Origin: JACDAN01 sp035535195
GTDB taxonomy: Bacteria > Actinomycetota > Thermoleophilia > Gaiellales > Gaiellaceae
Assembly (NCBI GenBank): GCA_035535195.1
Contig: DATLQK010000072.1
Span: forward strand, 1-40,874
DNA: 40,874 bases
Direction: 5' to 3'
In this document: one piece after another, positions 31,027 to 39,936 of the stretch
Numbering within the stretch: the stretch's first letter is position 1
How the letters are laid out: every line of letters starts with the position of its first letter
Position numbers and translations under genes: made by a program
Notes under the pieces: generated by a model
What the model saw: the letters and a program-made list of their open reading frames with translations, nothing else
Told to the model about the DNA's origin: nothing
Databases searched by the model: none

Positions 31027-33069
31027 TTGCGGGGCTTCGCGGGGGCCGACGCGCCCCCGACGTGGCCGGTGCTCCCGGGCTCGTCGCGGCCCGAGCGGCT
31101 GGAGTTGGGGCTCGACACCCTCGACGGCGTCGGCCCGACGATCAAGAAGCGGCTCGCGGCGCTCGGGCTACGAACCGTCGGCGATGCGCTCGGGTATGCG
31201 CCTCGACGGTACGAGCCCGCGGCGCCGGAGCTGCCCATTGCACATCTTTTCGGCGAGGAGGAGGCGGCGATCGCCGGCGAGGTGCGGAGCGTGCGCGTGC
31301 AGCGCGCGCGGCGGCTGCAGCTCGTGAAGGCGCGCGTCGCCGACGAGACGGGTGAGATCACCGCGGTCTGGTTCAACCAGGCGTGGCTGAAGGACCGGCT
31401 GCGACCCGGGACGCGCGTGCGCCTGCGCGGGAACCTGAAGGGCCGCGAGTTCACCGTTCGCTCGTACGACGTCAACGGAACGGCCTCGACCGCCGACTTC
31501 GCGCCGGTCTATCCCGCCAGCGAGGAGATCACGGTCAAGAAGCTCCGCGAGGTCGTCGGGCAGACGCTCGACCGCGCGCGCGACGTGCTCGATCCGCTGC
31601 CGGCGGAGCTGAAGGCGCGAGAGAGGCTGCCCGGAAAGTCGGACGCGCTGGTCGCGCTCCACCGTCCGAGGTCGGAGGAGGAGGGTGAGCGCGCGCGGCG
31701 CCGCCTGGCGTTCGACGAGCTGTTCACGCTCCAGGTCGGCCTCGCCCGCCGGCGTGAAGGCCGGCAGGAGGAGCGCGCGCCGTCCCTGGGCTCGCCGGGC
31801 GAGCTCGTGGACCGGTACCGAGGGCTCCTCCCGTTCGAGCTGACGCCGAGCCAGGAGGCCGCGATCGCCGAGATCGACGCCGATCTCGCCGGCGAGCGCC
31901 CGATGGAGCGGCTCCTCCAGGGCGACGTCGGCTCCGGTAAGACCGTCGTGGCGCTCTACGCGCTCCTCCGCGCCGTCGAGGCGGGTGGCCGGGGCGCATT
32001 GATGGCGCCGACGGAGACGCTCGCGGAGCAGCACTTCCTGACCGTCGAGCCGATCTGCGCGCAGCTCGGCGTGCCGGCGGCGCTCCTCACCGGGTCGGTC
32101 AAACACGAGGTGGGCACCGCGCAGATCGTGATCGGGACGCACGCCCTGATCCAGGAGGGCGCCGGGCTCGGGGAGCTAGGCGTCGCGGTCGTGGACGAGC
32201 AGCACCGCTTCGGAGTCGAGCAGCGAGCGGCGCTGACGAGCGGCCGCCGACCGCACGTGCTGCACATGACGGCGACCCCGATCCCTCGGACGCTCGCGCT
32301 GACGGTCTACGGGGACCTCTCCGTCACCGAGATCGCGAAGCCTCCGGCGAACCGGAAGCCGATCGAGACGGCCTGGGTCCCCCAGGAGCGGTCGAGCGCC
32401 GCCTACCAGCGGCTGCGCAAGCATCTCGACGACCGTCGCCAGGCGTACGTGGTCTGCCCACTGATCGAGGAGTCGGAGACTTCCGTGGCGCGAGCGGCCG
32501 AGCGGGAGGCCGAACGGCTTCGGCAGGGCGAGCTCCGTGGCTACAGGGTCGGCCTGCTGCACGGACGGCTGCGACCGGACGAGCGCCGCGAGCTGATGGG
32601 GCAGTTCAAGGCGGGCGAGCTGGACGTGCTCGTGGCAACGACGGTGATCGAGGTCGGCGTCGACGTCCCGAACGCGACGATCATGATCGTGCAGGAGGCG
32701 GACCGGTTCGGCCTGGCGCAGCTCCACCAGCTCCGGGGTCGGGTCGGGCGCGGAGCCGAGCAGTCGTACTGCCTGCTGATCTCGCGGCCGAGGGAGGAGC
32801 TGACCGATGCGGCGCAGGCGCGGCTGGAAGCACTGGTCCGGACGACCGACGGCTTCGAGCTCTCCGAGGTCGACCTCGAGCTCCGCGGCGAGGGACAGCT
32901 CCTCGGCACACGCCAGTCGGGGTTGACGGAGTTCCGCTTCGCGAAACTGCGCGCCGACCGCGACCTCCTGGAGCGGGCGCGTGAGCTCGCAGAGGAGCTC
33001 GTCGACTACGACGGCCCGCTGAACGACGAGGTCGAGCAGCTCTTCGCCGACCACGACCTGGCGGCGTGA
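31027..33069 (+). CDS. recG: ATP-dependent DNA helicase RecG
   Basis: A 680-aa helicase that remodels stalled replication forks. It opens with an HhH-like segment (LDTLDGVGPTIKKRLAALGL), then the OB-fold wedge domain (about 70-150, EVRSVRVQRARRLQLVKARV). Helicase motifs are GDVGSGKTVVALY (Walker A), VVDEQHRFGVEQR (DEQH), TATPIPRTLAL, TTVIEVGVDVPNA and QLRGRVGRG. The TTG at 31027 gives about 25 extra residues before conserved sequence, so a downstream TTG near 31105 is an alternative. It overlaps rsmD by 4 nt. Confidence 0.96.
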   Translation: MRGFAGADAPPTWPVLPGSSRPERLELGLDTLDGVGPTIKKRLAALGLRTVGDALGYAPRRYEPAAPELPIAHLFGEEEAAIAGEVRSVRVQRARRLQLVKARVADETGEITAVWFNQAWLKDRLRPGTRVRLRGNLKGREFTVRSYDVNGTASTADFAPVYPASEEITVKKLREVVGQTLDRARDVLDPLPAELKARERLPGKSDALVALHRPRSEEEGERARRRLAFDELFTLQVGLARRREGRQEERAPSLGSPGELVDRYRGLLPFELTPSQEAAIAEIDADLAGERPMERLLQGDVGSGKTVVALYALLRAVEAGGRGALMAPTETLAEQHFLTVEPICAQLGVPAALLTGSVKHEVGTAQIVIGTHALIQEGAGLGELGVAVVDEQHRFGVEQRAALTSGRRPHVLHMTATPIPRTLALTVYGDLSVTEIAKPPANRKPIETAWVPQERSSAAYQRLRKHLDDRRQAYVVCPLIEESETSVARAAEREAERLRQGELRGYRVGLLHGRLRPDERRELMGQFKAGELDVLVATTVIEVGVDVPNATIMIVQEADRFGLAQLHQLRGRVGRGAEQSYCLLISRPREELTDAAQARLEALVRTTDGFELSEVDLELRGEGQLLGTRQSGLTEFRFAKLRADRDLLERARELAEELVDYDGPLNDEVEQLFADHDLAA

Positions 33070-33745
33070 GGATCATCGCCGGCGAGAAGCGCGGGGCCAA
33101 GATCGCCGCGCCGAAGGGGCACGACACCCGACCGACGGGCGACCGTGTCCGCGAGGCCGCCTTCAACCTGATCGGACCGGTCGACGACGCGCGTGTGCTC
33201 GACCTCTTCGCCGGGTCCGGCGCCTACGGTCTCGAGGCGCTCTCTCGCGGCGCGGCCACCGCCGTCTTCGCCGAGTCGGAGCGCCCGGCCTGCGACGCGA
33301 TCCGCGCGAATCTGGAGAAGCTGGGCTTCACCGGCGCGACCCTGCTCTGCCGCGATGCGATCCAGGTGCTGTCGGAAGAGGCCGCGGCAGGCAGGCGCTA
33401 CGATCTCGTCCTCGTCGACCCGCCCTACCGGCTGTTTTCGGACGTGCAAACCGCCCTGGCCACTTACCTCCCCAGCGTGCTCGCCGACGACGGCCTGGCC
33501 GTGGTCGAGACTCATGCGAAAGACGAGCCGGAGCTGCCGCTCGAGAAGCGGACGAGCCGTCGCTACGGCTCCGCCCGCCTCACGCTCTTCGAGCACGCTC
33601 GCGCTTCTGGCCACGTCTGGCAGCGCGGCGCCGGAGGGGACAGTGTGAGCAACACGGCCCCGGAGAGCGCCGCGTCGCCAGCGTGGCGAGGCAGCGGCGG
33701 AGCCGGGCTTCGCCCGGCGGGAGCCGCTGCCGGCCAGGAGCGCGA

Positions 33746-33749
<4 letters not shown>
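33066..33749 (+). CDS. rsmD: 16S rRNA (guanine966-N2)-methyltransferase RsmD, with extended tail
   Basis: Methylates G966 of 16S rRNA. The family core is complete: MRIIAGEKRGAKI, RPTGDRVREAAFN, SAM loop LDLFAGSGAYGLEAL and catalytic VDPPYRL, ending at SARLTLFEHA near residue 180. A further 45 residues (RASGHVWQRGAG ... AAAGQERE) are low-complexity. They are read through a cluster of DNA hairpins (33675-33731), so they look like intergenic DNA absorbed by loss of the original stop. GTG at 33066 overlaps recG, and the tail's stop overlaps coaD as GTGA. Confidence 0.93.
33675..33731. repeat. Nested inverted repeats in the rsmD tail
   Basis: Hairpin one: TCGCCA-GCG-TGGCGA (33675-33689). Hairpin two: outer arms GGCAGCGGC (33690-33698) and GCCGCTGCC (33723-33731), inner arms GCCGGGC-TTC-GCCCGGC (33702-33718). 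It resembles a REP-type element or old terminator now inside a reading frame. Confidence 0.65.
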
Positions 33750-34261
<512 letters not shown>

Positions 34262-34323
34262 ACCACCTCGCGCTTCTCGCCGGCGCTGACGGCCCAGAAA
34301 GGCGGGGTGGCCGGTGCGCTGAG

Positions 34324-34329
34324 TACACT
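34324..34329 (+). promoter_or_regulatory. -10 box of the SepIVA-like gene
   Basis: TACACT, 8 nt before the ATG at 34338; leaderless spacing. Confidence 0.5.
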
Positions 34330-34337
34330 CCCAAGCC

Positions 34338-34850
34338 ATGGACGTCCTCGTTCTCATCGACAAGCTCGACGACCTCGTGCACAACGCCAAGGCGGTGCCG
34401 CTCACCGACCAGGTCCGCATCGACCGCGAGGAGATCTACGAAATCCTCGACCAGATGCGGGCGACGATCCCGGAGGAGATCAAGCAGGCCCGCTGGATCG
34501 TCAAGGAGCGCCAGGAGATGCTCGCCGAGGCGAAGCGCGAGTGCGACCGCATTCTCGGGGAGGCGCGCGAGCAGGCCGCTCGCGAGGCGTCGCAGACAGA
34601 GATCGTCAAGCTCGCAGAGCGCCAGGCGCAGGAGATCATCGACGAGTCGCGGCGGCAGGCCCGCGAGACGCGGCTCGAAATGGAGGACTGGGCCGACAGC
34701 ATCCTCTCGACGCTCGAGGTCAACCTCGACAAGTTCCTCGGGGCTGTCAAGCGCGGTCGCGAGCGGCTCCATGAGCGCTCGCAGGAGACCGTGGTCGCGG
34801 GTGTTGCGGCGCCGGGCGCCTCGACCAACGACGATCAGCCCTACGCGTAG
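34338..34850 (+). CDS. SepIVA-like coiled-coil protein (DivIVA-related)
   Basis: A 170-aa, mostly helical coiled-coil protein. Residues 1-45 (MDVLVLIDKLDDLVHNAKAV ... VRIDREEIYEILDQM) form the conserved head, and about 50-145 a long charged coil. The tail is disordered. In mycobacteria the SepIVA gene (Rv2927c) sits just upstream of DUF177 and rnc, and encodes a DivIVA-domain protein affecting septation and growth. The same neighbourhood is seen here with a phosphoesterase inserted. Annotation pipelines often misname such proteins ATP synthase subunit b because of the coil. Function by position and likeness only. Confidence 0.75.
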   Translation: MDVLVLIDKLDDLVHNAKAVPLTDQVRIDREEIYEILDQMRATIPEEIKQARWIVKERQEMLAEAKRECDRILGEAREQAAREASQTEIVKLAERQAQEIIDESRRQARETRLEMEDWADSILSTLEVNLDKFLGAVKRGRERLHERSQETVVAGVAAPGASTNDDQPYA

Positions 34851-34883
34851 CAAGGCGCCGACTCGGCGTCGCCGACTGAGGCC

Positions 34884-35657
34884 GTGACGGCTTCGCCGGC
34901 GCGGCCGGTGGCTGCCCGCAGGGTCGCTGCCCTGTACGACGTGCACGGGAACCTCCCGGCGCTCGACGCCGTGCTCGCCGAGGTCGGCGACGCGCTGATC
35001 GTCTTCGGCGGGGACCTCGCGTCGGGGCCGCTGCCCGCGGAGACGCTCGACCGGATCATGGAGCTCGAGGCGCTCTCGATCCGCGGGAACGCCGACCGGG
35101 AGCTGATCGGCGAGGCCACCGGCGGGCTCAGCGACCTGTGGGCGCAGGCGCAGCTGGAGGAGCGCCACAAGGCGTTCCTCGCGGGGCTGCCGGAGCAGAT
35201 CGAGGTCGAAGTGGATCGCGTCGGCCGAGTCCTCTTCTGCCACGGCTCGCCGCGAGGCGACGAGGAAATGATCCTCCGCACGACGCCTGACGGGTGGCTC
35301 CGGGAGATGCTCGAGGGGGTCGACGCCGACGTCGTCGTCTGCGGCCACACGCACATGCAGTTCGACCGGCGCGTCGACCGGTGGCGTGTGGTGAACGCCG
35401 GGAGCGTCGGGCTTCCCTACGGCGCTGCGGGTGCCAACTGGCTCGCGCTCGGGCCGGACGTCGAGCACCGCCGGACGCCCTACGACGCCGAGGCGTTCGC
35501 CGCGCGCGTCGAGACGCTGGACTGGCCGAAAGCGGCCCAGTTTGCCGAGGAGAACGTCCGCAACGTGCCGTCGGAGGATGAAGCCCTGGAGGTGTTCGAG
35601 CCGATGGCCGCCGAGCAGCACAGCCGTCGCTACGCTGGCTCGGATGACCAGGTTTGA
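34884..35657 (+). CDS. Metallophosphoesterase, YfcE/MJ0936-like
   Basis: A 257-aa calcineurin-like phosphoesterase. The dinuclear metal site is readable: LYDVHGN (in place of the usual SDxHGN), FGGDLASG, IRGNADREL, FCHGSPRG, VVCGHTHMQF and VNAGSVGLP. The first motif has Tyr instead of Ser before the Asp, a common change. Members cleave phosphodiesters or nucleotides; the substrate is unknown. GTG at 34884 gives a short disordered N-terminus before the first strand. It overlaps the DUF177 gene by 14 nt, so they are probably coupled. Confidence 0.9.
   Translation: MTASPARPVAARRVAALYDVHGNLPALDAVLAEVGDALIVFGGDLASGPLPAETLDRIMELEALSIRGNADRELIGEATGGLSDLWAQAQLEERHKAFLAGLPEQIEVEVDRVGRVLFCHGSPRGDEEMILRTTPDGWLREMLEGVDADVVVCGHTHMQFDRRVDRWRVVNAGSVGLPYGAAGANWLALGPDVEHRRTPYDAEAFAARVETLDWPKAAQFAEENVRNVPSEDEALEVFEPMAAEQHSRRYAGSDDQV
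35631..35636 (+). promoter_or_regulatory. -10 box of the DUF177 gene
   Basis: TACGCT inside the 3' end of the phosphoesterase gene, 7 nt before the ATG at 35644. It may give DUF177-rpmF its own leaderless transcript. Confidence 0.4.
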
Positions 35658-36156
35658 CCTCAGACACGCGAAGCTCCGCCCCGGGGAGGAGTACCGCGAC
35701 GAGCAGGAGATTGCGCTCTCGCCGTTCGATCTCGGCGGGCAGCGCTACCTGCCCGTGCCCGAGAACGTCACCGCCGACCTCTCGATCACCCGCGGCACGA
35801 GCGGCACGACCTTCGAGGTCCGCTTCCCGGTCCGCCTGCACGGGCCGTGCTACCGCTGCCTCCGCGACGCGGTCCTCGATCTCTCGATCCGCGCCCAGGA
35901 GTACCAGGCGACGAGCCCGGGGGAGTCCGACGAGCTCCGGACGCCGTACGTGCGCGACAACCAGCTGCTTCTATCGAATTGGGCGCGCGACGCGATCGCG
36001 ACCGAGCTGCCGGAGCAGATCCTCCACAGCCCGGACTGCGCCGGCCTGTGCGCGATGTGCGGCGAGGATCTGAACGACAACCCGCACGAGCACGAGGACG
36101 AGACGCAGGACCCGCGCTGGGCCGCGCTCGAGGGGCTCAAAGACCGCCTTTTGTAG
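35644..36156 (+). CDS. DUF177 (YceD-like) protein
   Basis: A 170-aa protein of the DUF177/YceD family, which almost always precedes rpmF and is linked to 23S rRNA or ribosome large-subunit maturation. The core VTADLSITRGTSGTTFEVRF leads to CYRCL, and near the C-terminus CAGLCAMCGEDLN. The four or five cysteines suggest a zinc site, typical of the bacterial family. The ATG at 35644 is chosen by the -10 box and the N-terminus MTRFDLRHAKLRPGE; the longer frame upstream is a shadow of the phosphoesterase gene. Confidence 0.92.
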   Translation: MTRFDLRHAKLRPGEEYRDEQEIALSPFDLGGQRYLPVPENVTADLSITRGTSGTTFEVRFPVRLHGPCYRCLRDAVLDLSIRAQEYQATSPGESDELRTPYVRDNQLLLSNWARDAIATELPEQILHSPDCAGLCAMCGEDLNDNPHEHEDETQDPRWAALEGLKDRLL

Positions 36157-36157
36157 C

Positions 36158-36163
36158 TACACT
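36158..36163 (+). promoter_or_regulatory. -10 box of rpmF
   Basis: TACACT, 11 nt before the ATG at 36175. Confidence 0.4.
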
Positions 36164-36174
36164 CCGCCGTCGCG

Positions 36175-36363
36175 ATGGCAGTCCCCAAGAGGAAAACCAC
36201 CAAATCGCGGCGTGACAAGCGCCGCGCCACGCACAAGCTCGAGGCGCCGCGCCTGAACGAGTGCCCCGTCTGCCATCGCCCGAAGCGGCCGCACCGCGTC
36301 TGCCCCAATTGCAAGACCTACCGCGGACGCGAGGTCGAACCGCTTCGCGCGCCGGTCCCGTAG
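36175..36363 (+). CDS. rpmF: Ribosomal protein bL32
   Basis: A 62-aa large-subunit protein. The N-terminus MAVPKRKTTKSRRDKRRATH is canonical and the zinc ribbon is intact (CPVCHRPKRPHRVCPNC: two CxxC pairs), so this is the zinc-binding C+ form rather than the zinc-independent paralogue used under zinc starvation. It stands 18 nt after DUF177 and just before acpP, the standard order. Confidence 0.97.
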   Translation: MAVPKRKTTKSRRDKRRATHKLEAPRLNECPVCHRPKRPHRVCPNCKTYRGREVEPLRAPVP

Positions 36364-36366
36364 AAT
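36361..36366 (+). promoter_or_regulatory. -10 box of acpP
   Basis: TAGAAT, whose TAG is also the rpmF stop codon. It gives a leader of about 30 nt with a GCGAGG Shine-Dalgarno before the acpP ATG. Confidence 0.4.
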
Positions 36367-36404
36367 CGGCGCGCTCTCAATCCCCCGAACGCAAGCGAGG
36401 TGAC

Positions 36405-36650
36405 ATGGCAGCGTCCCGCGACGAAGTCTTCGAGCGCATCAAGGAAGTCCTGGTCGAGCGCCTGAGCGTCGAAGAGGGTGACATCAGCGAAGAGGCGAAC
36501 TTCCAGGAGGATCTCGACGCCGACTCGCTCGACCTCGTCGAGATGATCATGGAGCTCGAGGACCAGTTCGGACTCAAGATTCCCGACGAGGACGCCCAGA
36601 AGATCCAGACGGTCGGGCAAGCTGTCGACTACGTCACGTCGCACCAGTAG
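36405..36650 (+). CDS. acpP: Acyl carrier protein
   Basis: An 81-aa acidic four-helix carrier of fatty acyl chains. The phosphopantetheine site DADSLDLVE has Ser41. It starts at ATG 36405 with a weak GCGAGG Shine-Dalgarno 5 nt upstream; the open frame before it runs through rpmF and is not coding. It lies between rpmF and rnc, with no other fatty-acid genes here; in many bacteria acpP travels with rnc. Confidence 0.96.
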   Translation: MAASRDEVFERIKEVLVERLSVEEGDISEEANFQEDLDADSLDLVEMIMELEDQFGLKIPDEDAQKIQTVGQAVDYVTSHQ

Positions 36651-36690
36651 CAGCGGCGCACCCCCGGGCGACGGCGCCCGGCTCGCGGCC

Positions 36691-37344
36691 CTGATCGAGC
36701 AGCTTCCGAAGAAGCGTCTCGACAACGCGTTCACCCACCCGTCCTGGGCGAGCGTACGGGGCGACTCCTACGAGCGGCTCGAGTTCCTGGGCGACAGCGT
36801 CCTCGAGCTCGCCGTCGCCCGTGCGCTCTACGAGCGGTTCCCGGACCTGCCGGAGGGCCGGCTCGCGAAGATCCGGTCGCACGTCGTCTCGCGCGCCAGC
36901 TGCGCTGTGGTCGCGCGCGAGCTCGATCTCGGCCCGCGGCTGATCGAGAAGGGGACGCCCGTCGTCCCCCCGGACGAGCTCGAGCGGCTCTCGCGGAACC
37001 GCAACGTGCTCGCGGCGCTGCTCGAGGCCGCGCTGGCTGCGCTCTTCCTCGAGCACGGGTACGAGGCGATCGAGGACGCGATCGTCGACGCGTTCTCAGG
37101 GCGGATCGAGTACGCGTCGACCACGCACGTCGACTTCAAGACCGAGCTCCAGGAGGAGCTTGCGTCACGCGGCCAGCAGGTGAGCTATGCCGTGCTGGAC
37201 GTGGAGGGCCCGCCTCACGACCGCCGTTTCACCTCCGCCGCGGTGATCGACGGCGACCAGGCCGGCGTCGGCACCGGGCCGTCGAAGAAGGCGGCCGAGC
37301 AGGAAGCCGCCCGGCAGGCGCTCGAGCGGCTTCGCGCAGTCTGA
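36691..37344 (+). CDS. rnc: Ribonuclease III
   Basis: Cleaves double-stranded RNA in rRNA processing. The catalytic domain is complete in one frame: KKRLDNAFTHPSW, the signature ERLEFLGDSVLEL (catalytic Glu and Asp), GRLAKIRSHVVSRASCAVVA and LEAALAALFLEHGYEA. The C-terminal dsRNA-binding domain (FKTELQEELASRGQQVSYAV ... GTGPSKKAAEQEAARQAL) is present. The frame has no ATG, GTG or TTG between a TGA at 36544-36546 and the GTG at 36907, and the latter would delete the active site. I place the start at CTG 36691 (217 aa), about 40 nt after the acpP stop; other non-canonical codons are possible. The protein call is firm, the start is not. Confidence 0.88.
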   Translation: MIEQLPKKRLDNAFTHPSWASVRGDSYERLEFLGDSVLELAVARALYERFPDLPEGRLAKIRSHVVSRASCAVVARELDLGPRLIEKGTPVVPPDELERLSRNRNVLAALLEAALAALFLEHGYEAIEDAIVDAFSGRIEYASTTHVDFKTELQEELASRGQQVSYAVLDVEGPPHDRRFTSAAVIDGDQAGVGTGPSKKAAEQEAARQALERLRAV

Positions 37345-37364
37345 GCGGCATCCGCTCCGCCAAC

Positions 37365-37370
37365 TAGCGT
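37365..37370 (+). promoter_or_regulatory. -10 box of smc
   Basis: TAGCGT, 9 nt before the GTG at 37380. Confidence 0.4.
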
Positions 37371-37379
37371 TCCGCCGAC

Positions 37380-39872
37380 GTGCACCTGCGCGCTATCCGC
37401 ATCCGCGGCTTCAAGTCGTTCCCTGAACCGGTCGAGGTCCGCCTCGAGCCGGGCGTCGCCGTCGTGGTCGGGCCGAACGGCTCCGGCAAGTCGAACGTCG
37501 CCGATGCCCTGCTCTGGGCGTGTGGGAGCCTGAGCCCGAGCGAGTTGCGGGCCGAGAAGCCGGACGACGTGCTCTTCGCCGGCTCGGGCGGGCGGCAGCC
37601 GGCCGAGCACTGCCAGGTGGAGCTGCTGCTCGACAACGAGGACGGCCAGCTGCCGGGCTTCGGCGCCGAGATCTCGATCATGCGCCGGCTTCACCACGGG
37701 GGCGAGGGTCAGTACCTGATCAACGGCACCGGCGTACGACGTACCGACCTCGTCGAGCTGCTCGCCGACATCGGCCTCGGCGGCGCCGCGGGCTCCGTGA
37801 TCTCGCAGGGCAAGGTCGAAGAGATCCTCGCCTCGAAGCCCGAGGAGCGTCGGGCGCTCGTGGAGGACGCGGCGGGGCTCGGGAAGTTCAAGCGACGGCG
37901 CCACCGGGCGGAGCTGAAGCTCGCGCGCGTCGCGCAGGACGTCGAGCGTGCCGGCGACGTCGAGGCCGAGGTGCGGAAGCGCCTGCGGCCGCTTGCGCTC
38001 CAGGCGACGGCGGCGCAGCGGGCGGAGAAGCTCGGCGGCGAGATCGGAGCGCTCGAAGCGGCGATCGCGTCGATCGACCTCCGTGCGATCGACGACCAGA
38101 TCGGCGCCGCGCAGGAGCGGCGAGGGGCGGCCGACCACGCCCGGAAACGGAGCGACTCCAAGCTCGAGGATTTGCTCGCCGAGCGCCACCGCGCCGAGGA
38201 GGAGCTGGCCGACGCCGCGGGGCGGCGCGAGTCCGCGACGGCCGCCCTCTACCGGCTCCGCAGCGCCGCCGAGCGGGTCTCGCTGCGCTGCGAGAGCGCC
38301 GGGGGCCTCGTCGAGTCCCTCGAGGAGGCGGCGCGGAAGCCGCGCCTGTCGATCGACCTCGGGCGGCAGCGGCTGCTGGAGGAGGCCCGCGGCAGGCTTG
38401 GCGCCCTCGAGCGGATGCTCGCCGAGCGCGAAGGTGTGCCTCCGGCGGCGCGCGCGCTGGCCGAGGAGGGCCACCCGCTCGTGCTCTCTCGACTGGATGT
38501 GCCTGCGGGCGACGAGCGTGCGGTCGCCGCTGCCCTTCGGGGGCGGGGGGCGGCCGTGGTCGCGCCCGACGAGCAGACCGGCCTCGCGCTCGTCCGCGAG
38601 GCTCGGCGGAGGGGACTCGGCAGCGTCACGGTCGTGGTCGGCGAGCGGCCGCTCGAGGAGTTCACGATCGTGGAGGAGCACGAGCTGCTTTCCTCCCGGA
38701 CGCTCGCCGTCACCCGCGAGGGGATCGCGTACGACCCGGAGCGCCGAGAGCTCTGGTTCGCGGGCGAGGCGGCGGAAGCGGTCCTGCTCGAGCTCGAGGC
38801 GCGCCGGCGCGAGCTGGCGGACGAGGTCGCGAAGCTCGAGCGGCGGGACGCCGAGCCGGAGACGGTCGTCGACGACACCCGCTACCGGCCGCTGATCGCG
38901 GCCGCGAGGCGGCTCGAGCAGGAGCTGACGGCGGCCGCCGCCGTCGCGGCGCGCTCGGAGCCGACGCTGCGCGCCCGCGCCGACGCGGGCAGCGCTCGAA
39001 CGACCGAGCTCGCCGAGGAGCTTCGGAAGCTCGGTGCGGCGGAGGCCGAGATCCGCCGGGAGGCTTCCGAGGTCGCGGCGAGGACGAGCGCGGTTGACGT
39101 CGAGCTTGCCCGGCTTCACGCCGAGCGCGGCGAGGCCCAGCGCCGCCTGGAAGCCGCGGGCGCGGAGCCGGCGGACGGCGAGGACCGGGAGGCGCATGCC
39201 GAGCGGGTCGAGAAGCTCAGGCGCAGGCGCGAGGAGCTCGGACGGGTCAACCCGCTCGCCGCAGAGGAGTACGAGCGCGAGAAGGAGAACCTCGCCGACC
39301 TGACCGCGCAGCGCGAGGACCTGGAGGCGAGCCTGACCGAGCTTGCCAAGCTCCGCGACGAGCTCGACGCGACCGTGGAGCGGCGCTTCGCCGAGACGTT
39401 CGACGCCGTCAGCAGGCACTTCCAGGAGGTCGCGGAGACACTTTTCCCGGGCGGTCAGGGCCGCCTCCGCCTGACCGGGGAGCAGGAAGGGGACGACGAG
39501 GAGTCGCAGCCGGGGATCGAGGTGGAGCTCCGCCCGGCCGGAAAGCGGGTCACACGGCTGTCGCTGCTCTCGGGCGGCGAGAAGGCGCTCGGCGCGATCT
39601 CGTTCCTGTTCGCGCTCTTCCTGGCGCGGCCGTGCCCCTTCTATCTCCTGGACGAGGTCGAGGCGGCCCTCGACGATGCCAACATCGGCCGCGTCGTCGA
39701 GCTGCTGCGCCGCTACGCCGACCGGGCGCAGTTCATCGTGATCACGCACCAGAAGAAGACGATCGAGGCGGCGGACGTCCTCTACGGCGTCACGATGGGC
39801 GCCGAGGGCGTCTCGGAGATCATCGCCCGCCGCCTGCCGCGCGAAGAAGAAACAGCAGAAGCGGCCGCGTAG
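37380..39872 (+). CDS. smc: Chromosome segregation ATPase SMC, short-armed
   Basis: SMC dimers load on DNA and extrude loops to organise the chromosome. Head motifs are intact: Walker A GPNGSGKSN (31-39), Q-loop region VISQGKVEEILASKPEERR, signature LSGGEKALG (730-738) and Walker B YLLDEVEAALDD (Asp758, Glu759). A hinge-like segment lies at about 350-470 (VLSRLDVPAGDERAVAAAL ... GSVTVVVGE). The total is 830 aa against about 1150-1200 for ordinary SMC. Each coiled-coil arm is about 150-190 residues rather than about 330, and the hinge is also compact. The frame is unbroken, so this is not decay. Position between rnc and ftsY is the usual smc locus. Confidence 0.92.
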   Translation: MHLRAIRIRGFKSFPEPVEVRLEPGVAVVVGPNGSGKSNVADALLWACGSLSPSELRAEKPDDVLFAGSGGRQPAEHCQVELLLDNEDGQLPGFGAEISIMRRLHHGGEGQYLINGTGVRRTDLVELLADIGLGGAAGSVISQGKVEEILASKPEERRALVEDAAGLGKFKRRRHRAELKLARVAQDVERAGDVEAEVRKRLRPLALQATAAQRAEKLGGEIGALEAAIASIDLRAIDDQIGAAQERRGAADHARKRSDSKLEDLLAERHRAEEELADAAGRRESATAALYRLRSAAERVSLRCESAGGLVESLEEAARKPRLSIDLGRQRLLEEARGRLGALERMLAEREGVPPAARALAEEGHPLVLSRLDVPAGDERAVAAALRGRGAAVVAPDEQTGLALVREARRRGLGSVTVVVGERPLEEFTIVEEHELLSSRTLAVTREGIAYDPERRELWFAGEAAEAVLLELEARRRELADEVAKLERRDAEPETVVDDTRYRPLIAAARRLEQELTAAAAVAARSEPTLRARADAGSARTTELAEELRKLGAAEAEIRREASEVAARTSAVDVELARLHAERGEAQRRLEAAGAEPADGEDREAHAERVEKLRRRREELGRVNPLAAEEYEREKENLADLTAQREDLEASLTELAKLRDELDATVERRFAETFDAVSRHFQEVAETLFPGGQGRLRLTGEQEGDDEESQPGIEVELRPAGKRVTRLSLLSGGEKALGAISFLFALFLARPCPFYLLDEVEAALDDANIGRVVELLRRYADRAQFIVITHQKKTIEAADVLYGVTMGAEGVSEIIARRLPREEETAEAAA

Positions 39873-39888
39873 GCCCCGGGACCGACAC

Positions 39889-39930
39889 GGCCTGCAGGCC
39901 GCTCCCTGTCGTTCAGGGCGCCGCTAGCCT
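39889..39930. other. Short palindromes between smc and ftsY, with the ftsY -10 box
   Basis: Within the 64-bp gap there is a CGGCCTGCAGGCCG palindrome, then CCCTG-TCGTT-CAGGG, then the -10 box TAGCCT at 39925-39930, 6 nt before the ftsY ATG. The palindromes may end smc transcription; the -10 box would restart it without a leader. Confidence 0.45.
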
Positions 39931-39936
39931 CCCGCG

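Noticed and set aside
37215..39749. Minus-strand 844-codon open frame
   Set aside because: Antisense to smc and rnc with the same low-complexity composition; no motif and no promoter.
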